This document shows positions 7,018-14,043 of a DNA stretch of 33,449 nucleotides, one piece after another. The notes under the pieces are model-generated. The model did no database searches. It was given only the letters and a program-made list of their open reading frames with translations, and had not been told where the DNA came from. Source of the stretch: Planctomycetota bacterium (lineage in GTDB: Bacteria > Planctomycetota > UBA1135); assembly GCA_030749235.1 (NCBI GenBank), contig JASMKM010000105.1, forward strand, positions 1-33,449. Reading direction: 5' to 3'. Within the stretch, counting starts at the first letter, position 1, and the number at the start of each line of letters is the position of its first letter. The position numbers were made by a program, and so were the translations under genes.

Positions 7018-8715
7018 ATGAAGTCTTCCCGATTCTTTTCCATTCTCATCCTCCTGGTCTCCAGCGTCCTGCTGGCGCCCGAAGCTGCTGCCCAGAAGAA
7101 CAGCACCAAGTACCGCCCATTCCCAGCTTATGGTTTCAAGTTCAAACCACTGAAGGACTGGTCGGATGTGCCTGTCGATGAACGCACTCGCTCCGCAGGG
7201 GTCATTGCGCAGCTGAACGATGAAAAGCCTGCACGGGTCTCAACGCCCGACAACCGCCAGCTGCTGTTCCAGCCTGAGCTAAAGGTGCTGAAGGTGGACC
7301 CACCAAAGGCCAGCACCGAGTCGGAAGCCGAAAGCGGTGGCCTTCGCGGTCGGGCTGGCAAGGAGAAGGCCGCCGAGAAAACTGGCAAGGATTTCATCGC
7401 GATGATGTATGGCAGCGCCCTGCGCATGGAGGAATTCAAGCTGCTCGAGGTCGAGCGCGATGACTTTAAGATCTCCAGGGACTTCATTGGCATCGAGGAG
7501 CATGTCACCAGCTACATCGTGACCGGGAGCGGTGGCCTCGACGCCAACTTCCACGTCTACACCTTCCCCCTGCCGGATTACAAAATTGTGTTTGTATGGA
7601 TGGTGCCGTCACTCGGTGCCAAGAAGGATAAGAAGTGGAACAAGGCCATCGAGAAATCCATGAAGTCGATGCGCCTGGAACTGGACGAAATCGAGACCAG
7701 CAGCGTGAAGTCGGTCAATTCGGACAGCGACTATGACGACCTGGTTGAATTTCACGAGAACGATGTCGCCCAGACACCGGGTTGGAGGTTGATCGAGACT
7801 CCCTCGAAGAATTACCTAATCAAGACCAACAGCGACGACCGGAAGGACATCAAGGATGTCATCAGTCGTCTGGAGGCTTCGCGTAAGCTCTATGAGGAGG
7901 ACTTCCCTCCTGCCAAGCCAATCACGCAGATTTCGGTCGTTCGCATCTGCGCCACACAGGCCGACTTCAATACCTATGGCAACACCGGTGGCGGCGTGGC
8001 TGGTTACTTCAACCCACGCTCCGAGGAACTGGTGCTGTACTTCCCGCAAGGCAGTGCCGATATGACCATGTCGGTGATGACCCACGAGGGTTTCCACCAG
8101 TACTGTCATTTCCTCTTCAACCGCGTGGCTGCACACCGCTGGTTCGATGAAGGGCATGGCGACTACTACGGTGCATGGAAGATGCGCGGCAAAACCCTGG
8201 TCCCGAACGAGGACATGAAGGGCGGCCTGGCGCGCACCCCGGTCATTAAAGCCATGCTCAAGGCCGGCACCGCAGCGCCACTGTCCAAGCACATCCGCTT
8301 CAACCACCCGGAGTGGCAGAGCCAAGGTCCGTCAAACGTTTCCTGCTATGCGCAGTCTTTCTCAATCATCTACTTCCTGCGCGAAGGTGCTCGTGGCAAG
8401 GTGTCGAGGAAGTACTGGAAGAAAGAATACGCCAACATCATTCCGAGCTACATGAAGCACCTGAATGAAGGCTTCACCGCCGCCTTCAATGAGATTGTCA
8501 AGGATGCCGAGGAAACCCTCGAGTTGCTTCAGGAGTCCGACGCAGATCCAAAGATGATTGAGGTGGCCGAGCGTCGTGCGCAAGCCCCGTGGCTATATCT
8601 GGACGAGCAGGACAAGCAAGAGATTTGGGCCAAAGCGATGGCCGAATCCTGGGGCAAGATTGACGAACTTGAGTTTGAGGAGCGTTGGGCCGAGTTCGTG
8701 ATGGAGAAGATGTAG
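7018..8715 (+). CDS. secreted zinc-metallopeptidase-like protein (DUF1570-like)
   Basis: The ATG at 7018 gives a clean signal peptide (MKSSRFFSILILLVSSVLLA, then PEAAAQ); an upstream in-frame GTG at 6943 would bury it. In the 565-residue protein, HEGFH at 356-360 fits the zinc-binding HExxH helix. About 18 residues on, WFDEGHGDYYG supplies a Glu (residue 378) in the place of the third gluzincin ligand. Planctomycete DUF1570 proteins share this arrangement (HE..HQ....P.WL.EG.AEY). The N-terminal ~230 residues form an unrecognised domain with many Lys. Expected in the periplasm or outside the cell. Substrate unknown. It follows the chaperone cluster but seems to have its own promoter, and is convergent with the kinase gene 22 bases downstream. 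Confidence 0.7.
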   Translation: MKSSRFFSILILLVSSVLLAPEAAAQKNSTKYRPFPAYGFKFKPLKDWSDVPVDERTRSAGVIAQLNDEKPARVSTPDNRQLLFQPELKVLKVDPPKASTESEAESGGLRGRAGKEKAAEKTGKDFIAMMYGSALRMEEFKLLEVERDDFKISRDFIGIEEHVTSYIVTGSGGLDANFHVYTFPLPDYKIVFVWMVPSLGAKKDKKWNKAIEKSMKSMRLELDEIETSSVKSVNSDSDYDDLVEFHENDVAQTPGWRLIETPSKNYLIKTNSDDRKDIKDVISRLEASRKLYEEDFPPAKPITQISVVRICATQADFNTYGNTGGGVAGYFNPRSEELVLYFPQGSADMTMSVMTHEGFHQYCHFLFNRVAAHRWFDEGHGDYYGAWKMRGKTLVPNEDMKGGLARTPVIKAMLKAGTAAPLSKHIRFNHPEWQSQGPSNVSCYAQSFSIIYFLREGARGKVSRKYWKKEYANIIPSYMKHLNEGFTAAFNEIVKDAEETLELLQESDADPKMIEVAERRAQAPWLYLDEQDKQEIWAKAMAESWGKIDELEFEERWAEFVMEKM

Positions 8716-8737
8716 GGCAAGCGACTGCACACGAACC

Positions 8738-9484
8738 TTAATGGCCTCCACGGTCGCCAGCACCTTCGCGGTCGCTCCAATGCAGAATGCGGCGCGTCAC
8801 AAACACATAGATTGGCTTGCCGGTCTTTCGCCATAGGCTTGCAGGCCACGACGGCGTGGCGAGGATGCGCTTCTCGCGATCGGTCAAAGCCTGAGGACAA
8901 TAGGTCCGCTTGTGCTTCAACAGATGGCGCAGGTCCTCACGAGCCAACAGGCGGAACCAAGCTGAACGTCGACGTGCTACCCGTCCAAGCTGAAGGTCCA
9001 ACAAGGCCGGCGTACCGTCGGGTAGGACCAACAGGTTTGGCTCCTTCGCCAAGTCATTATGAGTGATGCCTTGGAAATGCAGCTGTGCGAGTAGGCTTAG
9101 TAGTTGCCGATGGTAACCCGGGTCGACCGGCTTGGCATGTTGCATGGCTCTGCCTTCTACCCAAGAGCGCAACAGGATGCCACCATGCCAACGGAGCAAG
9201 CGTGGGAAACGTCGGCCGGCATGCTGCGGAAGTCGTTCGCTGATGGCTTCCAAGGCGCGTGCTTCGCGTCGCGCCAAGGTTCTCGCCAAGGGTTTGGCCC
9301 ACCAACGTGCCTCATTGGTGTCGCGGCGCACCATGTCCTGCACCACTTCAGTGCTTCCTGCCGCGGCAGCCTCCACCAGTTCCACCGAAGTAGCTGGCTC
9401 GCCCGCCTCGGTAGAATGTAGACGCTCCACAGTGCCGAACTGATCGGACTTCAGGAGCGTCACTTGAAGGCAGTCTTGCGCCAT
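8738..9484 (-). CDS. predicted lipopolysaccharide-type small-molecule kinase
   Basis: A 248-residue protein with a protein-kinase-like core. The catalytic loop is H142-N143-D144 in 'ITHNDLAKEPNLL' (usual kinase pattern HxDxxxxN), and the metal-binding Asp is D163 in LLDLQLG. A Lys in 'RWWAKPLARTLARRE' could be the ATP-anchoring Lys. The glycine loop is not obvious. HND and D(F/L)QLG are typical of the Kdo-kinase/WaaP/RIO-like group, which phosphorylates LPS core sugars or unknown small targets. The start at ATG 9484 was preferred to 9514 because the latter overlaps lpxB. Divergence from lpxB supports a role in lipid A or core assembly, which is inference. Confidence 0.65.
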   Translation of the reverse strand: MAQDCLQVTLLKSDQFGTVERLHSTEAGEPATSVELVEAAAAGSTEVVQDMVRRDTNEARWWAKPLARTLARREARALEAISERLPQHAGRRFPRLLRWHGGILLRSWVEGRAMQHAKPVDPGYHRQLLSLLAQLHFQGITHNDLAKEPNLLVLPDGTPALLDLQLGRVARRRSAWFRLLAREDLRHLLKHKRTYCPQALTDREKRILATPSWPASLWRKTGKPIYVFVTRRILHWSDREGAGDRGGH

Positions 9485-9492
9485 CGCCGCGC

Positions 9493-10827
9493 ATGCTAGC
9501 AAACCCCGGAACACTGGCTCCCGCCTACGACGTCCTGCGCGAGTTTTTGCACGCGCTCCTTAACCTGCTGCTCGCGTTGCCGCGTCATCTGTACGCCTTC
9601 GCACGCCGTGACATACGCCTGCGACGTTTCGAATCGCTGCAGAGGGTGGACCTTGATCCCCTACCGGAAGCGTTGCCCGCACCCGGCCTGGAGCTCAAGT
9701 CGATGATCCTCAGTTGCGGCGACGCTTCCGGAGAGCTCCATGCAGCACGCCTGCTGAAGGTCTTGCAGAATCGACATCCGGAACTCTCAGTGCGCGGCTA
9801 TGGCGGCCAGCAACTCGCCGACATGGGTATGGACGTGTGGCTTCCCTTGGCCGACCTCAACGTGATGGGCTTCAAGGATGTCGCTGCGCAGCTGCCGATG
9901 TTCTTTGGCGCTGTGCATCGCTTTTCAAAGGCAATCCACCGTCAACGTCCCGATGTCGTCGTGCTGCTCGACTATCCTGGCCTGAACCTGCACCTGTTGC
10001 GAATCGCCAAACGTCACCGCATTCCGGTGGTGCATTATGTGGCGCCGCAACTCTGGGCTTGGGCACCTTGGCGAGTGAGGGATTTCCAAAGTGCCAATCG
10101 ACTGCTGACCATCCTGCCTTTCGAGAATGATTGGTATGGGCAACATGGCGCCAGCACCACCTTCGTTGGGCACCCACTGGCCGATAGCCTGGCGGCGGAC
10201 ACCAGTGTTTGGCAACCACCCCGAGAGGATTCCGAAGCGGAGTGGATCGCAATCTTGCCTGGCAGTCGCAAGCGCGAGATCCGCGAGAACCTCGGCTTGA
10301 TACTGGAAGCGGCGGAGCTGCTGCAGCAACAACGGCCGCAGGTGCGCTTTGTCTTGCCCCACCTGCGCGACAAGGTTTGGCCGCAGATCGAGGCGATCCT
10401 GGCTGCGAGCACCGTAGAGGTCACCACGGTGCGCGGCGAGTTCCACTCGGTCCTACGCCGATGCCACGGTGCCTGGGTGGTCAGCGGCACAGCCAGCTTG
10501 GAGGTGGCTGCACTCGGCATCCCGTCGGTGGTGGTCTATGCCATGAGCTCTAGATTAGGCGCCTGGCTAGCCTCCCATGCGCTGACGGTGCCTTTCATCG
10601 GCGGCATCAACCTGGTGGCCGGCAAGCAGCTGGCACCAGAACGGGTTGGCCTCGACCTGAAGGCCTCGGACTTGTGCGCAGACTTGCTCACGCAACTTAA
10701 GGAGCCCGGCCGCAGCGCCATCGTTGAACAGCTCCAAGCTGTCCACGACCACGCCTTGGCTCCAGGAACAGCAAAAAGGGCTGCCTTGGCGGTCGAAGAT
10801 GCTGTGATAAATCGAACCACGTCCTAA
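9493..10827 (+). CDS. lpxB: lipid-A-disaccharide synthase LpxB
   Basis: LpxB (GT19) joins UDP-2,3-diacylglucosamine to lipid X at the inner membrane to form the lipid A disaccharide. Family blocks in order: GDASGELHAARLL (from residue 76), LLDYPGLNLHLLR, HYVAPQLWAWAPWR, LTILPFENDWYG, FVGHPLAD, ILPGSRKREI, and GTASLEVAALGIPSVVVY. The long frame (444 residues) adds ~70 residues before the usual LpxB start, including an amphipathic/hydrophobic stretch LREFLHALLNLLLALPRHLY. An ATG at 9703 with GGAG nine bases upstream would give a family-length protein and leave ~218 bases for a divergent promoter. Codon use in the extension looks coding, so the start is undecided. It shows that the organism makes lipid A. 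Confidence 0.92.
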   Translation: MLANPGTLAPAYDVLREFLHALLNLLLALPRHLYAFARRDIRLRRFESLQRVDLDPLPEALPAPGLELKSMILSCGDASGELHAARLLKVLQNRHPELSVRGYGGQQLADMGMDVWLPLADLNVMGFKDVAAQLPMFFGAVHRFSKAIHRQRPDVVVLLDYPGLNLHLLRIAKRHRIPVVHYVAPQLWAWAPWRVRDFQSANRLLTILPFENDWYGQHGASTTFVGHPLADSLAADTSVWQPPREDSEAEWIAILPGSRKREIRENLGLILEAAELLQQQRPQVRFVLPHLRDKVWPQIEAILAASTVEVTTVRGEFHSVLRRCHGAWVVSGTASLEVAALGIPSVVVYAMSSRLGAWLASHALTVPFIGGINLVAGKQLAPERVGLDLKASDLCADLLTQLKEPGRSAIVEQLQAVHDHALAPGTAKRAALAVEDAVINRTTS

Positions 10828-10862
10828 TCTATACGTTGTCCTGAACAGACACCCGCCTACGA

Positions 10863-12458
10863 ATGACCATGTTGACCGCAATCCTGCTTGCTCCTCTCCT
10901 GCTGGTGCAGGGCCCATCCGAAAAGGATGTCTTCGATTCCTACCTCAATTCCATCAAGACCGCGCAGATGAGCGATGGATCCTACGGTGGCAACGTGGTT
11001 GTCACTGCCGACGTCCTGACCGGTATGGCCTTGTCGCCTCGCTCCTACCGCGTGGACGACGGCCCCTTCATGCGTGATGCTGTGGAGTATCTGCTGAAGC
11101 ACCAGGCCGACCGCACCGACGACTGGGACCGTGACCTACGAATCGGCATGGCCCTAGTCCATGTGCATCGTGATCGTTATCTGCCCACCGCCAAGGCCAT
11201 CGCCGCCCGTCACCAGCACACGCTCGATGATTTCAAGAGCCTGTCGATCGCGACCGGCACGCCTTACAGCCTGATGGAGATTCCACAAGACGCCAACCTA
11301 CATCAGGTCGCACGCGCCTTGGCCGATGCCGGCATCACCCGCACCTACGGCAAGAAGCAAGCCGCGGTGGTCAGTCAAGATCAGGCCGCGGTCTTCGCCA
11401 AGCGTCGTGCCTCCTATGAACGCGGTGTCGACTATCTGCTAAAGGCGCGCGGCAAGTCCGGCTTCTGGGAGATGATGGGACATCCTGAGCCTGGCATCTC
11501 GGCCTTGGCCGCACGCGCGCTGCTCGGCAGTGAACGCGAATCTGCCCGCAAGGTTGGTATGGGCGTGGCTGATTGGCTGCTGACCATGCAGAACGAGGAT
11601 GGCAGCATCCATGGCGGACGCGTGGCGGTCTACACCACCTCGGTGGCGATTGGTGCGCTGGTCGATGCTGGCCGCGAACAGGACAAGCCAGCGATCGAGC
11701 GGGCATTGAATTTCCTGCGCATGACCCAGGCCGATGAAGGCGAAGGTTATTCGGAAAAGGACAAATTCTATGGTGGCATTGGTTACGGCGGCGACCTGCG
11801 CCCCGATCTGTCCAACCTGCAGTTCGCCTTGCAGGCCCTGAAGGATGCCGGCACCGACGAGAAGGACGACGCCTTCCAACGCGCGGTGCATTTCCTCAAC
11901 CGCAGCCAGAACCTCAAGGAGACCAACACCGAGACCTTCTACGATCAGGATGACCCGACTCCGATCAAGGCCGGTAATGATGGTGGCGCGGTCTATTACC
12001 CCGGCAACTCGATGGCCGGTACCACCACCATGCCCGATGGCACGGTGATTGCGCGTAGTTATGGCTCGATGACCTACGCCTTGCTGAAGTGCTTCACCTT
12101 CGCCGGCATCTCTGCTGACGACCCACGAGTGACCGCTGCTATCGAATGGATCAGCTCGCACTGGACGCTCGAGGTGAACCCTGGTTTCGATCCGATGAAG
12201 GATCCGCGCGGCGGCTTCCAGGGCCTGTACTACTACTACTTGAGCTTGAGCCAAGCACTGACCGCCGCCAAGGTCGACAAGATTATCGCCGTCGGTGGGG
12301 TCGAACATGATTGGCGCACCGAGTTGGCCAACAAACTAATGTCCCTGCAGCACGAAGATGGCCACTGGGTCAACGGCGATGCTCCTCGTTGGTACGAAGG
12401 CAACGAGTCCTTGTGCACCGCTTATGCCCTAGGCGCGATGCGGGAGCTGCTGCAGTGA
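10863..12458 (+). CDS. secreted prenyltransferase/squalene-oxidase-repeat (alpha-alpha toroid) protein
   Basis: A 531-residue protein with a short signal peptide (MTMLTAILLAPLLLVQG). It contains repeated helix pairs with QW-like signatures: QMSDGSYGG, ARGKSGFWEMM, MQNEDGSIHGG and QHEDGHWVNGD (Q-x3-G-x-W). This is the toroid fold of terpene cyclases and protein prenyltransferases. At residues 361-364 it has DQDD followed by P-T, resembling the catalytic DxDD(T) of squalene-hopene cyclase, but overall similarity looks weak and the protein appears exported. Such proteins are common in planctomycetes and mostly uncharacterised. It follows lpxB by 35 bases and overlaps the next gene (GTGA), so the three may form an operon. 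Enzyme activity is not claimed. Confidence 0.7.
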   Translation: MTMLTAILLAPLLLVQGPSEKDVFDSYLNSIKTAQMSDGSYGGNVVVTADVLTGMALSPRSYRVDDGPFMRDAVEYLLKHQADRTDDWDRDLRIGMALVHVHRDRYLPTAKAIAARHQHTLDDFKSLSIATGTPYSLMEIPQDANLHQVARALADAGITRTYGKKQAAVVSQDQAAVFAKRRASYERGVDYLLKARGKSGFWEMMGHPEPGISALAARALLGSERESARKVGMGVADWLLTMQNEDGSIHGGRVAVYTTSVAIGALVDAGREQDKPAIERALNFLRMTQADEGEGYSEKDKFYGGIGYGGDLRPDLSNLQFALQALKDAGTDEKDDAFQRAVHFLNRSQNLKETNTETFYDQDDPTPIKAGNDGGAVYYPGNSMAGTTTMPDGTVIARSYGSMTYALLKCFTFAGISADDPRVTAAIEWISSHWTLEVNPGFDPMKDPRGGFQGLYYYYLSLSQALTAAKVDKIIAVGGVEHDWRTELANKLMSLQHEDGHWVNGDAPRWYEGNESLCTAYALGAMRELLQ

Positions 12459-13297
12459 GCAGCCTACGTCGGGCTCTAGGCAGTGATGGTGAACCGCACT
12501 GGCTGTGGGTCGCCGGTGGTTTCTTTCGCGATTTGAGCGCGGCCGGTTTGGGCGACGACCTTGCCGAAGTCGGTGGCGTGTTGGCCGACCAACAGGCCTT
12601 TCAACTTCTGCTGGAACAAGCACCCGAGGTGGCCGCCAGCACTTGGCCCTTGTTGATGCCTGGGCGCCCCGGCAAGGCGGTCTGCTTGGGTAAGAACTTC
12701 GCCGCCCACGCACGTGAAATGGGTGCGGAACCACCTACCGAATTGGTGTGGTTCGCCAAGCTGCCCGACACCTTAATCGGTCATGGCGAACAGGTGGTGA
12801 TTCCCAAGTGGTTAGACACGCGGGTGGACCCCGAGGCCGAAATGGTCATGCTGCTCGGCCACGACCTACTGGAATGCGACGAGCAACAAGCGAAGGCGGC
12901 GATCGTCGCCTATACCCTCGGCAACGACGTCACCGCACGAGCCCAACAGGGCCTGGACAAGGAGCGCGGCTGGCCCTGGCTACGCGCGAAGAACCTTGCC
13001 ACCTTTGGCTGTGTCGGTCCGGCTTGGGTGCCGGTATGGGAAATGCCACCCTTCGACGAAATTACCTTGCGTGGTCGCGTCAATGGCGTAATCCGTCAGG
13101 AATGCAGTATGGCCGACATCATCTGGGATCCGATCCGTGCCTTGGTCGAAATTTCCCGCTGGACGCCAATGCGGGCCGGCGACATTGTGTACCTGGGTAC
13201 GCCCGCCGGCGTGGCACCAATCCACGATGGCGATGAACTCACGGTCGAGGCCCAAGGCCTTGGCAAGCTGGTGAACTCGGTGGTTGGCGGAGCGTAG
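12455..13297 (+). CDS. fumarylacetoacetate hydrolase (FAH) family protein
   Basis: The start is the GTG at 12455, overlapping the previous TGA (GTGA); the frame is open further upstream, but that part is out-of-frame toroid sequence. The 280 residues match the FAH fold: AVCLGKNFAAHAREMG (usual 'KIxCVGxNYxxHxxEMG'), acidic metal ligands in DPEAEMVMLLG, YTLGNDVTARAQQ, and GDIVYLGTPAGVAP near the end. Members hydrolyse or decarboxylate 2,4-dioxo acids such as acylpyruvates, or oxaloacetate, with Mg2+ in the cytoplasm. The exact substrate cannot be read off. The first ~85 residues are an N-terminal subdomain typical of the longer members. It ends the lpxB/toroid/FAH run. Confidence 0.85.
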   Translation: MSSLRRALGSDGEPHWLWVAGGFFRDLSAAGLGDDLAEVGGVLADQQAFQLLLEQAPEVAASTWPLLMPGRPGKAVCLGKNFAAHAREMGAEPPTELVWFAKLPDTLIGHGEQVVIPKWLDTRVDPEAEMVMLLGHDLLECDEQQAKAAIVAYTLGNDVTARAQQGLDKERGWPWLRAKNLATFGCVGPAWVPVWEMPPFDEITLRGRVNGVIRQECSMADIIWDPIRALVEISRWTPMRAGDIVYLGTPAGVAPIHDGDELTVEAQGLGKLVNSVVGGA

Positions 13298-13361
13298 CGG
13301 CTTCCTGCTGCTTTGCGCTACTGCCATCCTTGGCGGAGCGAATCGCTCGACGCCCAAGTTA

Positions 13362-13420
13362 GAAAAAAACTGCCGACCGGTATCCTTCAAAAGACAAGGG
13401 CTCCCAACCAAATCGGCAGT
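13362..13420 (-). terminator. rho-independent terminator (distal) downstream of queF
   Basis: On the minus strand ACTGCCGA (13413-13420) pairs perfectly with TCGGCAGT (13369-13376), followed at once by seven T (13362-13368). The loop is long (36 bases). It would end transcripts from queF; the plus-strand FAH gene would meet no T run here. Confidence 0.65.
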
Positions 13421-13423
13421 CGG

Positions 13424-13456
13424 AAAATTCAGGTTCATTTAAAACTTCGACCTGAA
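13424..13456 (-). terminator. rho-independent terminator (proximal) downstream of queF
   Basis: On the minus strand TTCAGGT (13450-13456) pairs with ACCTGAA (13428-13434) across a 15-base loop and is followed by TTTT (13424-13427). It is the first of two stacked terminators and lies about 65 bases after the queF stop. Confidence 0.5.
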
Positions 13457-13521
13457 CTCAAGTCCGGCTTTAACCTTTTTCCGAATTCTTCAGGAATCGC
13501 TTCGAGTGCAGGCGGAATCCG

Positions 13522-13899
13522 CTAGAACGGCGCGCGCTCGATGCCATCAAGCTCGGCGGGAGCCTTGCCATGTCGGGCAGTGATGGTGGTGGCGATGCCT
13601 CCACGGGTATTGAACTCGCCTCGTACCTCCATCCAAGTGGGTGAGCAGGCCCCTACCAAGGTATCCAAGATGCGGTTGGTGACGTCTTCGTGGAAATGGC
13701 CCTCGTCGCGGAAACCCCACAGGAAAAGTTTCAGCGATTTCAGCTCCACGCAGGCCTTGGCCGGCACATATCTGATGCGCAGCGAAGCGAAATCGGGTTG
13801 GCCTGTGACCGGGCAGACACATGTGAACTCATGCGTCACGCTCTCAATCATGTAGGCGCGTTCTGGACTGGGATTATCGAAGGTCTCGAGGTCTGCCAC
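13522..13899 (-). CDS. queF: NADPH-dependent 7-cyano-7-deazaguanine reductase QueF (type I)
   Basis: QueF reduces the nitrile of preQ0 to preQ1 in queuosine (tRNA wobble base) synthesis, in the cytoplasm. The 125 residues have all type I landmarks: LETFDNPSPER near the start, catalytic C29 and D36 in 'CVCPVTGQPDFA', the QueF motif ELKSLKLF at 52-59 (NADPH binding), FHED at 69-72, and GGIATTITAR near the end. The start is GTG; an in-frame stop lies only four codons upstream, and the conserved LETF region requires this start. No convincing Shine-Dalgarno or preQ1 riboswitch was recognised upstream. The rest of the queuosine pathway is not in the window. Two terminator hairpins follow. Confidence 0.95.
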   Translation of the reverse strand: MADLETFDNPSPERAYMIESVTHEFTCVCPVTGQPDFASLRIRYVPAKACVELKSLKLFLWGFRDEGHFHEDVTNRILDTLVGACSPTWMEVRGEFNTRGGIATTITARHGKAPAELDGIERAPF

Positions 13900-14043
13900 G
13901 GTGAGATTCTAGCTTAGAGGTCCAAACTATGCAGTCTTAGGATCTCCTCCTCGATCACGAAATCAACCCGTTGCTCCTGCAGGCTTTCCAGTGTGGAACA
14001 AGAATGCTTATCTTCCGTGCGCGAGTGGTGCTGGCGGCGCTGG

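Noticed and set aside
11439-12308. 289-codon minus-strand frame opposite the toroid gene
   Set aside because: Shadow of a conserved plus-strand gene; composition and lack of motifs argue against coding.
12311-12454. Longer N-terminus for the FAH protein
   Set aside because: The extra residues are Arg-rich out-of-frame toroid sequence; the GTG at 12455 overlapping the TGA is the natural start.
13914-14043. Minus-strand frame upstream of queF ending ...QEQRVDFVIEEEILRLHSLDL-stop
   Set aside because: It looks protein-like, but no ATG, GTG or TTG gives a sensible start and it continues out of frame into the preceding gene; too little to call.
13900-14043. preQ1 riboswitch before queF
   Set aside because: I could not find the short pseudoknot hairpin with its A-rich tail next to the start; the leader shows no convincing aptamer.
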